In this document: positions 49,556-58,003 of the stretch, one piece after another | Position numbering within the stretch: position 1 is the first letter of the stretch | How the letters are laid out: each line of letters starts with the position of its first letter | From: Magnolia sinica | Lineage: Eukaryota > Streptophyta > Magnoliopsida > Magnoliales > Magnoliaceae | Reading direction: 5' to 3' | Assembly: GCF_029962835.1 (NCBI RefSeq) | Contig: NC_080577.1 | Span: 31,788,501 to 31,852,500, forward strand | DNA: 64,000 nt | The notes under the pieces: generated by a model | What the model saw: only the letters and a program-made list of their open reading frames with translations | Told to the model about the DNA's origin: nothing | Databases searched by the model: none | Translations under genes and position numbers: made by a program

Positions 49556-52500
49556 CATTCCTTATATCTTCTTCCTCAAATCTCCACTCCTCTACTTTTA
49601 CGGGGGTTTACAGGGCTGAGCCAGCCGGCCGATACCATTACGTCATATCTTGATTACAATATCATCTACATTTCATAAAAATTGAATCTTTCATTTATTT
49701 TTTTATTTTTTTAAAAGCAGCTTGTCCAAACCAGTTCATCTGCCAATTCAATCCCATTTAGAACTGTCTTTTGCAATTCCTGATTTCTTTGTCGGACTGC
49801 ACAGAGTATGTGCCAATATCTAGCCAACCCAGTTGGACTCACTGGTCTGCTACAGTCAAAACAGTGCATCATCACTCCTTTCATAGGCGGTGAAGGTTCA
49901 CTGTCACGATTGACTGCGAGCCTCTAAAACTGTGGAAGGATTATCTTATCATTTCAATGGTAATTCTTAAGACTTACGAGATTCATAGCATGGTTTGAAG
50001 ACCCAAAAACTGGACTCAACTCGATATCCAGCCCAGTTTGCTTGGCCTAATGATAGATGTTCCTGCTCTCCCATTTGAGGTCGTGAGTTTGAATCTCACT
50101 GTTTACGTTTAAATCTTTTACAAATGAAGTTATTTGATGAGTGACTTGGTTTGAGTCTTGCAAAGTTGACCGAGTTCACAAGTCGACTCAAGGGGTCTTG
50201 CTGAGTCTTAACTCAGTCAAGCTCGGCGGCAAATTTCTCGGTGTCCCGGTTCTATTTCTTGTCAAGTCAATGAGTTTTAGAACTATGATTCATGGAACGG
50301 ATATCAACAAGCAGATGAATCGAATGGGCATCAACAAGTAATTTGATCTGTGCAAACAACTCCCTATGCAGTTACTGCTTCTGTACTTCACTATCTTTAT
50401 CAGTTTTTAATTTCCTGATTTTTCGATGCTATGCAGGTCAATACTGGAAAAGTATCTGCCAAGGTGAGAGCTACTTCTATTATATTTTTTTCTTGTAATT
50501 TTTAGAAGTTGCAGCTTTTGGGGAAAGTACAGTTGCACATATTATGGTTCTGTGCTTCCACAGACACACATTGTGATTTATATGGCAAGGCTGGCACATT
50601 TAGTTCTTGACACATCAGCACAGGCCACATGTACCGGCCTTGCCATGTGCTTGTGAGACACACGAGCATGAATCAGGTGTCCCATTGAGAGTTGATAACC
50701 TGGAAAGTGTCATTCAGTTCAAGTCATCACGCAGGCTGAAAATGCTTGAAGATGACATATGGACTCAAAATTGTTGCCAATGGTTCACATTATCAGCACG
50801 AGGTCCACCTAATGTGCAGATGGGCCTGATTTTTCTGCTAAAAATCTGGACGGTGGGGCCCGTCTGATTCACTTCTACTTGGTTGTTTTTCTTTTGTGAA
50901 ACATATCATTCAAATAAAATGTTGATTATGCTTGTTCTTTTGGTCATTGTTCCATGCGAGGCCTTTTGCTCTGGTTTTGAATTTTCTAGAAGTATTTGGC
51001 ATCTTGTATTCATCATACCATTCTGTTCATATGATGTACATTGGGTGGCTAGCTGCTTTGCCTTGAGCAATTGATGCATAAGACTGTCTGATGATTAGAT
51101 TGGCCTGATCTTTGAAACATGGTATCTATGCAGTGGAATTATGATGCAGGACAATTAACCACTTACTCTAAAAGCTCGAACTGTTAGAGTATGGCGAATT
51201 AATCCCTTTATCTCATAGCCCAGGCCCCACATCGCATGGGTTAGGACCTCGGCCGAACCCCCTTCATGGGTCCCAAATCACGTGGGCCATCCACTTCGAG
51301 TGTGTCCCCACATCCCACAGGCTACCCCACTCGAGCCCGGTGTGAAATGCGCATTAATCACCCTCGGTGAGGAGTCTCGAACATGAGATCTCCCCAGTGG
51401 GCCCCAAATCACATGGGTCACCCACCCCGAGTGTGTCCCCGCATTCCACGGGCTACCCCACTCGAGCCCGGTGTGAAAATGCTCTTGTATTAATCACCCC
51501 CGGTGAGGAATCTCGAACACGAGACCTCCTGCTCTGATACCAATTTGATGTAGGACAATTAACCACTTGCTTTAAAAGCTCTAACTGTTAGAGTATGACG
51601 AATTAATCCATTTATCTCATAGCCCAGGCCCCACATCGCATGGGTTAGGACCTCATCCGAACCCCCTTCGTGGGCCCCAAATTACATGGGCCACCCACCT
51701 CAAGTGTGTCCACGCATCCCATAGGCTACCCCACTCGAGCCCGGTGTGAAATGCGCATTAATCACCCCCGGTGAGGAGTCTCGAACATGAGATCTCCCCC
51801 GTAGGCCCCAAATCACATGGGTCACCCATCCCGAGTGTGTCCCCGCATCCCATGGGCTACCCCACTCGAGCCTGGTGTGAAAACGCCCCTTCATTCAATT
51901 ACCTATAGTGCGGCTCCAATCTCACACATGTGCCTCTTCCATGTGTGATGCAAGTACACTTGCAAAGTGAGCTTGAGCGAGTTCACATAGAATTTCTCCT
52001 TCTATTTCTATCCGATCTTTTTAAAGAAGGAAATGTTATCATTTCATGCCTCCCTGCACCTTTCCTTGATAACACCACCTATAGATACGAGTAGGGATAG
52101 GCAAAACTCTTACTTTTTTGGATCTTCTAGTCCCATGATTTAAGATTGAGGAAAGGCTAGCAGCTTATTACTTTGACCCCTGGATGATTGCTGATTTCAC
52201 TCATTGAGAGTCTTATCGGTGACCCTACATGTAAAAGAAAAAAGGGGAGGAGTCTTTTCAATATTCCTTGATCTCAAGCAGACATATCAATCATGGAAAA
52301 ATCAAACAAATAGAGAAAATCCGGCTATCGGAATCAAACTGATGTTATGCTCTAATCTTTGAGCTAGTGGGTTCACATAGTGTTTTAAGTATCAACGATA
52401 TTGGCTGATATATCCCACGATATATCTTGTATCCCACCCGTGCGATACGAAATGCACAAGTAGTGGGATATATTCCACATGCTCGATTCGGTGAGCATTT

Positions 52501-55500
52501 TTTATTATTTTTTTCCCTTGTAAATCATGTTAAATCAATGTCAAATTATTACAAATCTATGATTTTTCATGTTTTGCATGAATCATGGATTGGGAGCTTT
52601 GATTTTGAGATTTAGAGGAGATGGGGTAAGTTGCGGAAAATTGGAAAAAAAATAATAATAATAATAAAATTCAATTTCTCACAAATCGGTTGCAATCTTT
52701 GTGTCCAAACATAAAATTAAATATGTATGTAACATGATCTAGTAATTATTCTTTTTCTTTTGAATGTATTACTTGTGTTTCCACACGTCTTCTTACATTT
52801 ATAAATTATATGAATATTCTTGCATCAATTCAGTTATACAACAAATAGATTAGGACCTCATACAAACATGTATGTGCACTTGTTTTTTGTAATGTTTGGA
52901 TTTGTGTGTATTGAAGTCTTTTTTAACAATCACTTAACTTTCTTTAAAAAATTCGACCAATTTCCCAATGTTTCCCCATGTTTCCAACAACAACGATACA
53001 TTATGCAATACAACCGATATATCCCATGCGATAACTAATACGTATCCATATCTCAAGGGAGCGATACATAACACGATACCAATATTTCGAAGGGTTCACA
53101 TAATAGAAATAGTGCATGGGAATTCGAGTAACTACTGGGATCATAAGTATTAGTAGCTAATATTAATAGAATGAAGAATAGAGTTTTATTCTATTAAAAA
53201 TGATTAATTAATATATCATAATAATTATTCTTATATATAGTAATATAACTATATAGATTTTTTTATTGAAAATTCTTAAATTGAAGAGTGGTTTACGTTA
53301 ATTCTTATCATATGTAGATTATTATTGTTATTAGAAATTTCTTTATTTGTTTACAACAATAACTAGATATCTATTGCCTCTTCTTAATCACCAAATCTAA
53401 GGGAGAACGCATCTGAACCATGAAGTGACACCTTTTCTCGGAGAATGGAACAACCCGCTTCTGTCTTCCATTGTAAACGTGAGTCTAGCGAAGTGCTTCT
53501 TGAAAGAAGCACAGGTAGAAAGGTTTCTACTGAATATGAAAAGAGACTGAAGATGCACATACGTTCTTGATGTTATTGGTTACCACAAGACCTTGAAGTC
53601 ATATGCCTTTCCTGGTTTCCTAATATGCTGTTGAGACCTGTGTGTAGCCTGATCTGACAATTGGAGATGGGGCATCGACATGCTGTTTATTAATTTAGAT
53701 ACCTTTTCATGACCATTTCTGCCAGTTTTTAATTTATTTTTATTATCATTTTTTCTTGGAACTTCTTGAGCTGTTTTGTAGCTCCATCAGGCAAGATCAT
53801 TACACCCCTTTAGTTTAGGCTAACATTTTCTCAATTTTGATCCATGTATGAGTGCATGATATCATTCCCAATATTGGGTTTTCGGGCTATCCTACCTTTC
53901 TGATTGAGTCTGTATCAGCTAGTGCACTCTTTGAGTATATTTGTGCTTGTCACGTTATTCATTTTACAGTTCTTTGTGGTCGACTATCCCATTTCTTCTT
54001 CTTAGCATCTTTCAGGTCCAGGGGGTACATGTCTTCATCTTATTATTCATTTTGCAGACTCTTTATAGGGAGTTTTGCTAAGCCCAAAGGCACGTCTACA
54101 ACTGGCCACATGTCCAACCTGGCATGTGTGTGTGACATGTGGCCCGTGCAGCTCAGGCATGCCCTGCTGTATGACCTGGGTAGAAAATAAGGTTGGTTCA
54201 CTCACTTTCCAGACCAATGTTGAATGTGGGCCATTAGCAACTTCAGACTGTCCACTGTTTCGTAAATGTGTGGCCCACCTGATTAATTGAGTGGGCAGAC
54301 TCTTGGTGCAATCATTTATGAGGTGGGGCCCATCTGATGCACGAGTTGGATGCCTCACGCACGCAGGTTGGCACCACATGCCAGCTTACTGGCGTCCAAT
54401 TTCTTCTATTATGGATTTCCAGCATATTCACAAACACTGGTATTTACCTTTTCCTAATTGTGCTTTTGTTTTTTTGGCCTTGTAGTGGGTTTTGGAATAA
54501 GTCAATGTTCGATTCTTCTATTATACACTATACTCTTGTAATCGATTGTTGGCTATTTTCATATTCAACTGGCCATTTGATGGCCATCAATTCGGTATGT
54601 ATGGTATGGTTCAGTGCCATTTTTGGGTTACGGTTCATAATGTGAATATTTTGAATTGAGATGCATGAATGGAGTATGTGAAGTGGGTTTTTCATGATAA
54701 TATAATGTACTCTGTCCCAGCCGTTCTGTTATGATACATTTCTCTGTTGATGATTGTATTTACTGTGTTGTACCTTGGAAGCATTGCTCTCGACATGCAA
54801 TGGATTGTTCGTAGACTAAATTCCTGTCCTTCTCGACAGACATTGAACCGATTCTCATGCATAGCACTGGCAGGTGTTGCGACAGAGTACCTTCTATTTG
54901 GATATTCTGAAGGAGGCCTTGCTGATATTGACAAGGTTGGTTGGATTTTTTCACTGATGAATGCAAGTTGCACAAGTGTTACCATGGAGATGTGGCTGAT
55001 GTGTAAGATATCCAAACCACTCATAGCACAAGCCCCATTATAGATGGGTCATGGACCAGAAATCAGGATGGTTAAATGATCCAAGTGCTTGATCTGAGGT
55101 TTTTTTTTAATTTTATTTTTTAGTCTTACATTGCCAGGCACTGTTGTGATTGTGAAATTAGGATTTTCCGATCATCTGACTGTCATACCATGACTGATAT
55201 ATGGTAAGGTGCACCTGATGTGCAGATCATCTACATGTCTGCCACATGTCCCGACGAATACTTGTGTGCAAAAGATTACATGCTATTATTATTCCTCCCT
55301 TCATATTAAGGGTCCCACTTGGTTGGGTTCAACCCGAACCAGACTGGCGCAAACCAGACATTAGGTCAGGTTGGATCGAGGTGGGATGGGCTCAGGCTGA
55401 AAATCCACACCCCAACCCTAGGTTGATTGGGCTTGGGTTGAGGCCTTGGGTAACCCAACCCAACTTACACAATCATATATGCTGTACACGCACGTGTGCG

Positions 55501-57296
55501 CACACGTGCACACACACACAAGTTATGACTAACATACATGATATGAACATAAAATCATGGCCTGCATGGAAATGGGTTGGCAACTCTAGACCCAACACAA
55601 GCCCTACCCGAGGCATTGAATTCTCCACCTTATCACAATTCTCGTTGGTTAGGCTAGATTAGGTTGGTAGGGTTAACCCCTGCAACAATGTTTTCAGTAT
55701 CGCAAAGCATGTATCATACCCTTGGGATTTGGAAACATTATCGGGCATTGCATGGGAAATATCACATGTATTGTGCAATGTATTGCTGGGAGGCAATAAG
55801 TTTTTTTTAAGCCAATAATTTTTTTGGAAGGCAATTTTTTAAGAAGCATTGGGAAACATTGTGTAATTGGTTGATTTTTATTTTTATTTTTAACTTCGCA
55901 GGATGTTAAAAAGACATCATTACACATAAATATTAGGGCTAAATAACATCTAGTTGATTGAATTTTCTTAAAATAAAATTAATTTTTAATTACTTTTTGA
56001 TAATTTTTAATTAATATTTTTTTCAAAAATATCAAAAATTTCTATCAATTTATAAATTAGCCTCCAATCACACTATTGTCAGTTTTCCACACTCTATTGC
56101 AAGTTAAAATGAGTAAAATGGGGAAATTTTTTAATTTTCTCAATTTCCTAAGTTGGAGGTTGAAATCCATGATTGAGCATGCGAAACATGCAAAATCATG
56201 GATTATCATCTTTGTTAGCTGATTCCATGTGATTTAAGTAGAAAAAAATGTCTAAATTCGAAAAAAAAAAAATTTATCGATTTCATTTTCGGCACTCCAA
56301 CTTATCTTGATTTTCGTATTCAAATCCCTTTTTTCTCTAAACAATTTAAAAGGAGTGGTCGAAATCAGCTTAGGAAGGGAATGGAAAGAAATAATAATAA
56401 TAATAATTAAGAGAAATAGTGATTTTTGACTCTCTTTTTCTTTTTTTTTTCTTTTTTTTAGGGGGGGGGCTGATGCTGGAGGTCATCGATATTTATTGTA
56501 TCATCAATACTTTGGATTTTATGACAGCGATATCCACAAAATATCGCAATGTATCGATATTTTGGCAATACATTGCGATAGTTTGTAAAGCAGTGCACGA
56601 TATTGGGAACTTCCGAGCTGTTTTGTATCAAGAAGTTGCAATACCAATAATATCGGTTGATACTATCAATTTGAAATCACTGTCTGTAACTAGTAAATTA
56701 ATTCAGAAATCATCAAATAACACCATTAAAGTAGCACCTTGACTAGAGATATAACACTAACAAAATAAACTCTACAATCACTAACAAACAAATAAAATTA
56801 AAGAAATGAATAAATAACTCAATAATATTATAGAAGCAAAGAGTGTGGGCCCGAGTTGCACCTGTAATTCACATAACGCTGCTAGAAAATGGCCTATGTA
56901 TCAGCTGGATGTTGACAAATGCATTCCTTCGTTTCATGGTGATCTTGAAGAGGAAAGATATATATGTATCCTCCTTATGGGCTTCCAATCTCATCAGAAT
57001 GCGACCTTGTCTGTCGATTGAAAAAGCTTCTAAGCAGAAATGCAGCTAGCAAGCAACGTAATTATCTAATTGTTATCTTCTTGTTTGTGGAACAGTTGGA
57101 TGGATTGCTTAAAGGTTTGGGCTTCACCCAAAAGAAAGCTGATTCTCAGGTGAGGTGGGCTGTACTTAATACGATCTTAATTTTACGACGTCATGAAGGA
57201 GCTAGATCAAAGCTCGCGAAGGCCATGTCTTTAGGAACGTCCGTGGGCTTTTGCATCAACACTATAGAGGAATCCATCGACAGTGGGGATGTATAA
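25447..57296 (+). CDS. FtsH-like membrane metalloprotease without AAA domain (seven exons, 332 aa)
   Basis: The gene belongs to the plant family of M41-type, FtsH-like plastid proteins that includes VIR3; from memory the closest Arabidopsis member is At5g27290. Exons are 25447-25668, 30346-30564, 31338-31424, 42958-43104, 50437-50463, 54840-54935 and 57096-57296. Residues 112-146 form two hydrophobic segments, likely membrane spans. HEAGH at residues 177-181 is the HExxH zinc motif. GGLADI supplies a likely third zinc ligand, Asp263, in the ALAGVATEYLLFG context known from FtsH. No Walker motifs exist, so it is not an ATPase. The N-terminus is hydroxylated and basic, compatible with a transit peptide (inference). 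ATG 25447 was preferred, but 25435 is in frame too. All splice sites are GT-AG and all introns phase 0. Introns are filled with transposons, yet the reading frame is intact. Confidence 0.85.
26003..26362 (+). repeat. Imperfect direct duplication in intron 1
   Basis: About 160 bp starting near 26003 is repeated 199 bp further on. Shared text includes TTTCCTGGGATGGTTATC, ATGTTTGGATTTGGGAAC and AATTCATTATAAAATT. Confidence 0.8.
27597..27622 (+). repeat. (TA)13 microsatellite
   Basis: Uninterrupted TA dinucleotides in intron 1. Confidence 0.95.
27680..28372 (+). mobile_element. PIF/Harbinger-type MITE in intron 1
   Basis: The left end GGGCTTGTTTGGGAGCTTG and the inverted right end GGTGCTGTTTGGCAACTTG agree at 21 of 26 positions over the first 26 bp. 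TTA flanks both sides (27677-27679, 28373-28375). TSD and TIR type fit PIF/Harbinger. Length is 693 bp and no transposase is seen. Confidence 0.75.
28376..30345. other. Rest of intron 1
   Basis: AT-rich intron sequence with an A-run at 28871-28889. I see no gene or clear element. Confidence 0.5.
30346..30564 (+). CDS. Metalloprotease exon 2
   Basis: 73 codons, starting VPQRLYTLDEL. It contains both predicted membrane segments. Acceptor TACAG, donor GTAAGC. Confidence 0.88.
30762..31005 (+). mobile_element. Small MITE in intron 2
   Basis: GGCAGACTTTTTTACG on the left pairs with GTACAAGTCTGCC on the right. The interior (CACACTGTAATGGG, GGTGAGTCCACTGG) is related to 54985-55250. About 244 bp. 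Confidence 0.55.
31338..31424 (+). CDS. Metalloprotease exon 3
   Basis: 29 codons (VVFGGGVGSLVLDT to NRVIQ), the stretch just before the zinc motif. Acceptor GGCAG, donor GTAAGA. Confidence 0.88.
31598..31760 (+). repeat. Widespread plant dispersed repeat fragment
   Basis: ATCATCATCGAACC, then TTATCCCAACTAATTGGGGT and GGTCAGCTATACAAATC. I know this motif as a common plant transposon fragment but cannot name the superfamily. Confidence 0.5.
31800..31954 (-). repeat. 3' LTR (left) of the intron-3 copia element
   Basis: Aligns with 41657-41814 over GGTTGAACTAAACAC, ACTACTTAAAACATATCC and CAATTGACAAATTTAACA. The left boundary is approximate. Confidence 0.7.
31955..33660 (-). pseudogene. copia RT/RNase H, decayed
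   Basis: On the minus strand, LAKLN-like and QQDVKSVFLHRDL (about 33350-33180) are the start of RT motifs. 33010-32621 has NDIIVTCDD where YVDDI is expected, then KDLGLLPYFLGIEV, DTPMNP and RRLAGKLIYL. The catalytic YVDD motif is thus altered. Frameshifts and stops are frequent. Confidence 0.78.
33738..34286 (+). mobile_element. PIF/Harbinger-type MITE inside the copia pol
   Basis: The ends GGGCGTGTTTGATTTTCC and, inverted, GGGCCTGTTTGTTTTTC are flanked by TAA at 33735-33737 and 34287-34289. The interior (33870-34145) carries both arms of the foldback family (GTGGGTCCCACTGTGATG; GTGGGCCACTTGAGTG), so it is a composite. It interrupts the copia reading frame. Confidence 0.75.
34330..36490 (-). 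mobile_element. LINE, 5'-truncated, minus strand, nested in copia
   Basis: The inverted poly(A) tail is the T-run near 34337-34360. On the minus strand the RT begins near 36473 with DKALGPDGFPIAFFQ. RQGGPLSPFLFVVV follows near 35835. The zinc-binding zf-RVT domain with ILTIDNLHKRG-like sequence lies near 34790-34560. The FADD catalytic region is degraded. Frameshifts are numerous. A possible target duplication is GTCTATTG/GTCGATTG, weak. Confidence 0.8.
36491..38017 (-). pseudogene. copia protease and integrase segment between the two LINEs
   Basis: On the minus strand, 38013-37675 resembles the protease, 37739-37467 ends in WHRHLGHPSL of the gag-pre-integrase domain, and 36911-36633 has SIKRIFLKYSRTQKDYQCY, the segment after the integrase core. 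It belongs to the element bounded by LTRs at 31.8 and 41.8 kb. Confidence 0.75.
38018..40530 (+). mobile_element. LINE, 5'-truncated, plus strand, with target duplication
   Basis: It starts within the segment before RT and reads GKNKAPGLDGFPFAFFQSFWD (38150), then FRPINLIGSPYKIVAK (38345), a shifted SLSPFSFVVVVEAL (38730), and the zf-RVT region (ILTIDKLHKKS, about 39990). It ends in an A-rich tail at 40514-40530. AACACTAAT occurs at 38009-38017 and 40529-40537, a 9-bp duplication. Several stops and frameshifts make it inactive. Confidence 0.85.
40538..41656 (-). pseudogene. copia gag of the intron-3 element
   Basis: On the minus strand a Gly-rich stretch (GGHGGCVGHGG) precedes CTHCGLTSYC, a degenerate zinc knuckle, near 40700. 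The upstream part (41187-41002) resembles the UBN2 gag domain. Stops interrupt it. Confidence 0.6.
41657..41814 (-). repeat. 5' LTR (right) of the intron-3 copia element
   Basis: Partner of the left LTR. It contains an internal duplication CCCAATTRACAGATTTAA. No standard PBS is visible next to it. Confidence 0.65.
42040..42645 (+). mobile_element. LINE 3' fragment in intron 3
   Basis: RKILTIDNHRKRGMCIMNGC and HLFIHCLFAYDIW are the zf-RVT domain. An A-run at 42583-42604 and AAAGAAAGAAAG after it mark the 3' end. RT is absent. Confidence 0.7.
42958..43104 (+). CDS. Metalloprotease exon 4 (zinc motif)
   Basis: 49 codons. The exon begins exactly at the first His of HEAGH and continues through YLLGVLPKGYTLSS to FLEE. 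Acceptor TGCAG, donor GTAAGC. Confidence 0.9.
43105..43861. other. Start of intron 4
   Basis: No gene. 43550-43700 contains GTGGCCCACTAGATG and GCGCCCGTGGGCTG, weak matches to MITE ends. Confidence 0.4.
43862..44300 (+). repeat. TATCG/TATGG-rich repeat arm in intron 4
   Basis: ATATCCGTTATGG, CATATCGGCTGACAGG and GATATGTCCCATATCAG resemble the arms of the repeats at 52380 and 55690. A possible opposite arm (GGCCGATACCATTACG) follows the copia element near 49630. Confidence 0.45.
44505..44516 (+). other. Primer binding site of the intron-4 copia element
   Basis: TGGTATTAGAGC, 11 of 12 identical to the initiator tRNA-Met PBS, 1-2 nt after the LTR end. Confidence 0.82.
45173..49358 (+). pseudogene. 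copia gag-pol of the intron-4 element
   Basis: Gag starts MDDKTSS and shows TVKLDGNNYLQWAQSM and PSMQFLSSL. A zinc knuckle (CSYTYCGGTNHSVDQCW) lies near 45965. The protease has IDFGATSHMT where DSG or DTG is expected (about 46272), a lost active-site residue. Integrase parts are WHCHLGHPS, HFDVWG and YKYFVTFIDY. RT parts are FQLDVKNAFLN, GLKQSPRAWF and YIDDIVLSGDD (about 48411). RNase H follows to ADVLTKSL-like text near 49275, with a stop at 49356-49358. Many stops and frameshifts. Confidence 0.85.
49357..49365 (+). other. Polypurine tract of the intron-4 copia element
   Basis: GAGGGGGAG directly overlaps the end of the coding part and precedes the 3' LTR. Confidence 0.75.
49366..49596 (+). 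repeat. 3' LTR of the intron-4 copia element
   Basis: About 231 bp, starting TATAGAGAG instead of the usual TG. It contains a CT-repeat at 49528-49553. Confidence 0.65.
49661..50436. other. End of intron 4, with a SINE-like tRNA head
   Basis: TGGCCTAATGATAGATG (A-box like) and GTGAGTTTGAATCTCAC (B-box like) stand about 35 bp apart near 50045-50100. This may be the head of a tRNA-derived SINE. The rest is unassigned. Confidence 0.35.
50437..50463 (+). CDS. Metalloprotease exon 5 (27-bp microexon)
   Basis: Nine codons, VNTGKVSAK, between acceptor TGCAG and donor GTGAGA. It joins exon 4 (FLEE) to exon 6 (TLNRF) in the way family members read, which supports it despite its size. Confidence 0.8.
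51142..51896 (-). mobile_element. TRIM-like miniature LTR retrotransposon in intron 5
   Basis: Terminal direct repeats of about 340 bp, 51142-51478 and 51546-51896, enclose about 68 bp. GCTCTGATACCA at 51531-51542 is the exact complement of the initiator tRNA-Met PBS, placed right beside the right repeat as expected on the minus strand. AATTA flanks the element at 51137-51141 and 51897-51901. There is no coding capacity. A motif with TCTCGAACATGAGA recurs three times and resembles a tRNA B box, so a tRNA-related origin of parts is an alternative. Confidence 0.78.
52380..53100 (+). repeat. TATCG-rich MITE-like repeat in intron 5
   Basis: Both arms are rich in CGATATATCCCA and GCGATAC motifs (52395-52480, 52990-53090). 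The AT-rich core has ATTTTTCATGTTTTGCATG. The same core occurs inverted at 56165-56210. Confidence 0.6.
53101..54080. other. Middle of intron 5
   Basis: AT-rich. No gene or clear element seen. Confidence 0.45.
54085..54400 (+). repeat. MITE-like repeat in intron 5
   Basis: ACTGGCCACATGTCCAACC and, inverted at the other end, GGTTGGCACCACATGCCAG. GTGGCCCACCTGATTAATTG and GGTGGGGCCCATCTGATGC lie between. Confidence 0.55.
54840..54935 (+). CDS. Metalloprotease exon 6
   Basis: 32 codons with CIALAGVATEYLLFG and the putative zinc ligand Asp263 in GGLADI. Acceptor GACAG, donor GTTGGT. Confidence 0.88.
54985..55250 (+). repeat. Small MITE in intron 6
   Basis: GTGGCTGATGTGTAAG and the right end CATGTCTGCCACATG. 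The interior (GTGCTTGATCTGAGG) is close to the intron-2 copy at 30762. Confidence 0.5.
55310..55680 (+). repeat. GGTTGGGTT-rich repeat in intron 6
   Basis: GGTTGGGTTCAACCCGAACC, GGGTAACCCAACCCAAC and TAGGTTGGTAGGGTTAACC. A CA/CG-rich microsatellite lies at 55490-55520. Related in style to the hAT-like MITEs. Confidence 0.45.
55690..56660 (-). repeat. TATCG-rich MITE-like repeat in intron 6
   Basis: Left arm GTATCGCAAAGCATG and TTATCGGGCATTGCATGG; right arm CGATATTTTGGCAATAC and GCACGATATTGGG. The core AATCCATGATTGAGC is inverted relative to the intron-5 copy. Confidence 0.6.
57096..57296 (+). CDS. Metalloprotease exon 7
   Basis: 66 codons plus TAA: LLKGLGFTQKKADSQVRW and the helical C-terminus ending SIDSGDV. 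Acceptor AACAG. Confidence 0.9.
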   Translation: MDGLLKGLGFTQKKADSQVRWAVLNTILILRRHEGARSKLAKAMSLGTSVGFCINTIEESIDSGDV

Positions 57297-57600
57297 TGCG
57301 ACGAATGTTAGTTCCAGACTGCCATCTTCAAGACGACGAGTTCCTGCATTGATACAACAGATAAAGCCATGGATGGTTTAGGTATGTATAACAAGAGGAA
57401 TGTTAATTCCAATATGGCACCACAAGCCTCTATGGCATGCATGTGGGATCTGGTACGTTCGTCAGAGAGTTTCCTCGGCATGTCTCCTTCGCTGAAAGAT
57501 CAGATCAGACTGCCCATCAGGTCAGCAACACACACACATTGAATGTAAACCATTGGATATGGTTTTCCAACTTTCCATTCCCTTGTACATGTATTTTCTT
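57297..57600. other. 3' flank of the metalloprotease gene
   Basis: Presumed 3' UTR. No canonical AATAAA is evident within it. Confidence 0.4.
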
Positions 57601-58003
57601 GCCTTGATGGATGGACTAACTGCATTCATTTTTGGTGGCTTGAGAATACTCATGGTGGGGCCACCTTATGAATGTCCGGGGTGCTGCACACGTGCCAAAG
57701 TGGGTGGTGTGGCATGTGTTGCATGAAAATGGAGATCTGGAACTAGCATCCCTTGTATGACAATAGCTGAGGTGAGAATTGGCTGTCTCCTTGTTTGATT
57801 GTTACAAAGGCCAATCCACTGGTTTTTGTGGACTCTTTGTTCATGTACAGCCCAAAATATCAGCTGGGCCACATCAAGTGGTTTAGATATTTTAGGCTAA
57901 TTTCACATTGTTCCCCTTGGTATGGCCCAACTTAGGTCTTGGATCAGGCCAGCTTTTTAAGCGTCACATCTTGATGAGGGGCACCTGATGAATGGTTGAC
58001 TGG
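57601..58003 (+). repeat. Foldback MITE-related sequence, left part
   Basis: CATGGTGGGGCCACC, ATGGCCCAACTTAGGTC, GGATCAGGCC. The sequence continues after the LTR as GATGGCATACATAATC (58681). Confidence 0.5.

Larger units (their letters stand above)
44371..49596 (+). mobile_element. Plus-strand Ty1/copia element in intron 4
   Basis: The right parts of both LTRs agree (44371-44503 and about 49463-49596: GGGGTTGGAAGCC, CT-repeat, CCACTCCTCTAC). A PBS follows the first and a PPT precedes the second. Gag-pol lies between. The 5' part of the left LTR is not recognisable, so the element is damaged there. It has the same orientation as the host gene. Confidence 0.82.

Noticed and set aside
51481-51545. 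tRNA gene suggested by a TTCGA-containing motif near the PBS
   Set aside because: No cloverleaf can be drawn. The position beside a direct repeat fits a PBS of a TRIM better.
52820-53153. Two ORFs of 61-72 codons in intron 5
   Set aside because: AT-rich MITE core and arm; no domain and no codon bias.
55246-55662. 138-codon ORF in intron 6
   Set aside because: Made of GGTTGGGTT-type repeat sequence and a CA/CG microsatellite.
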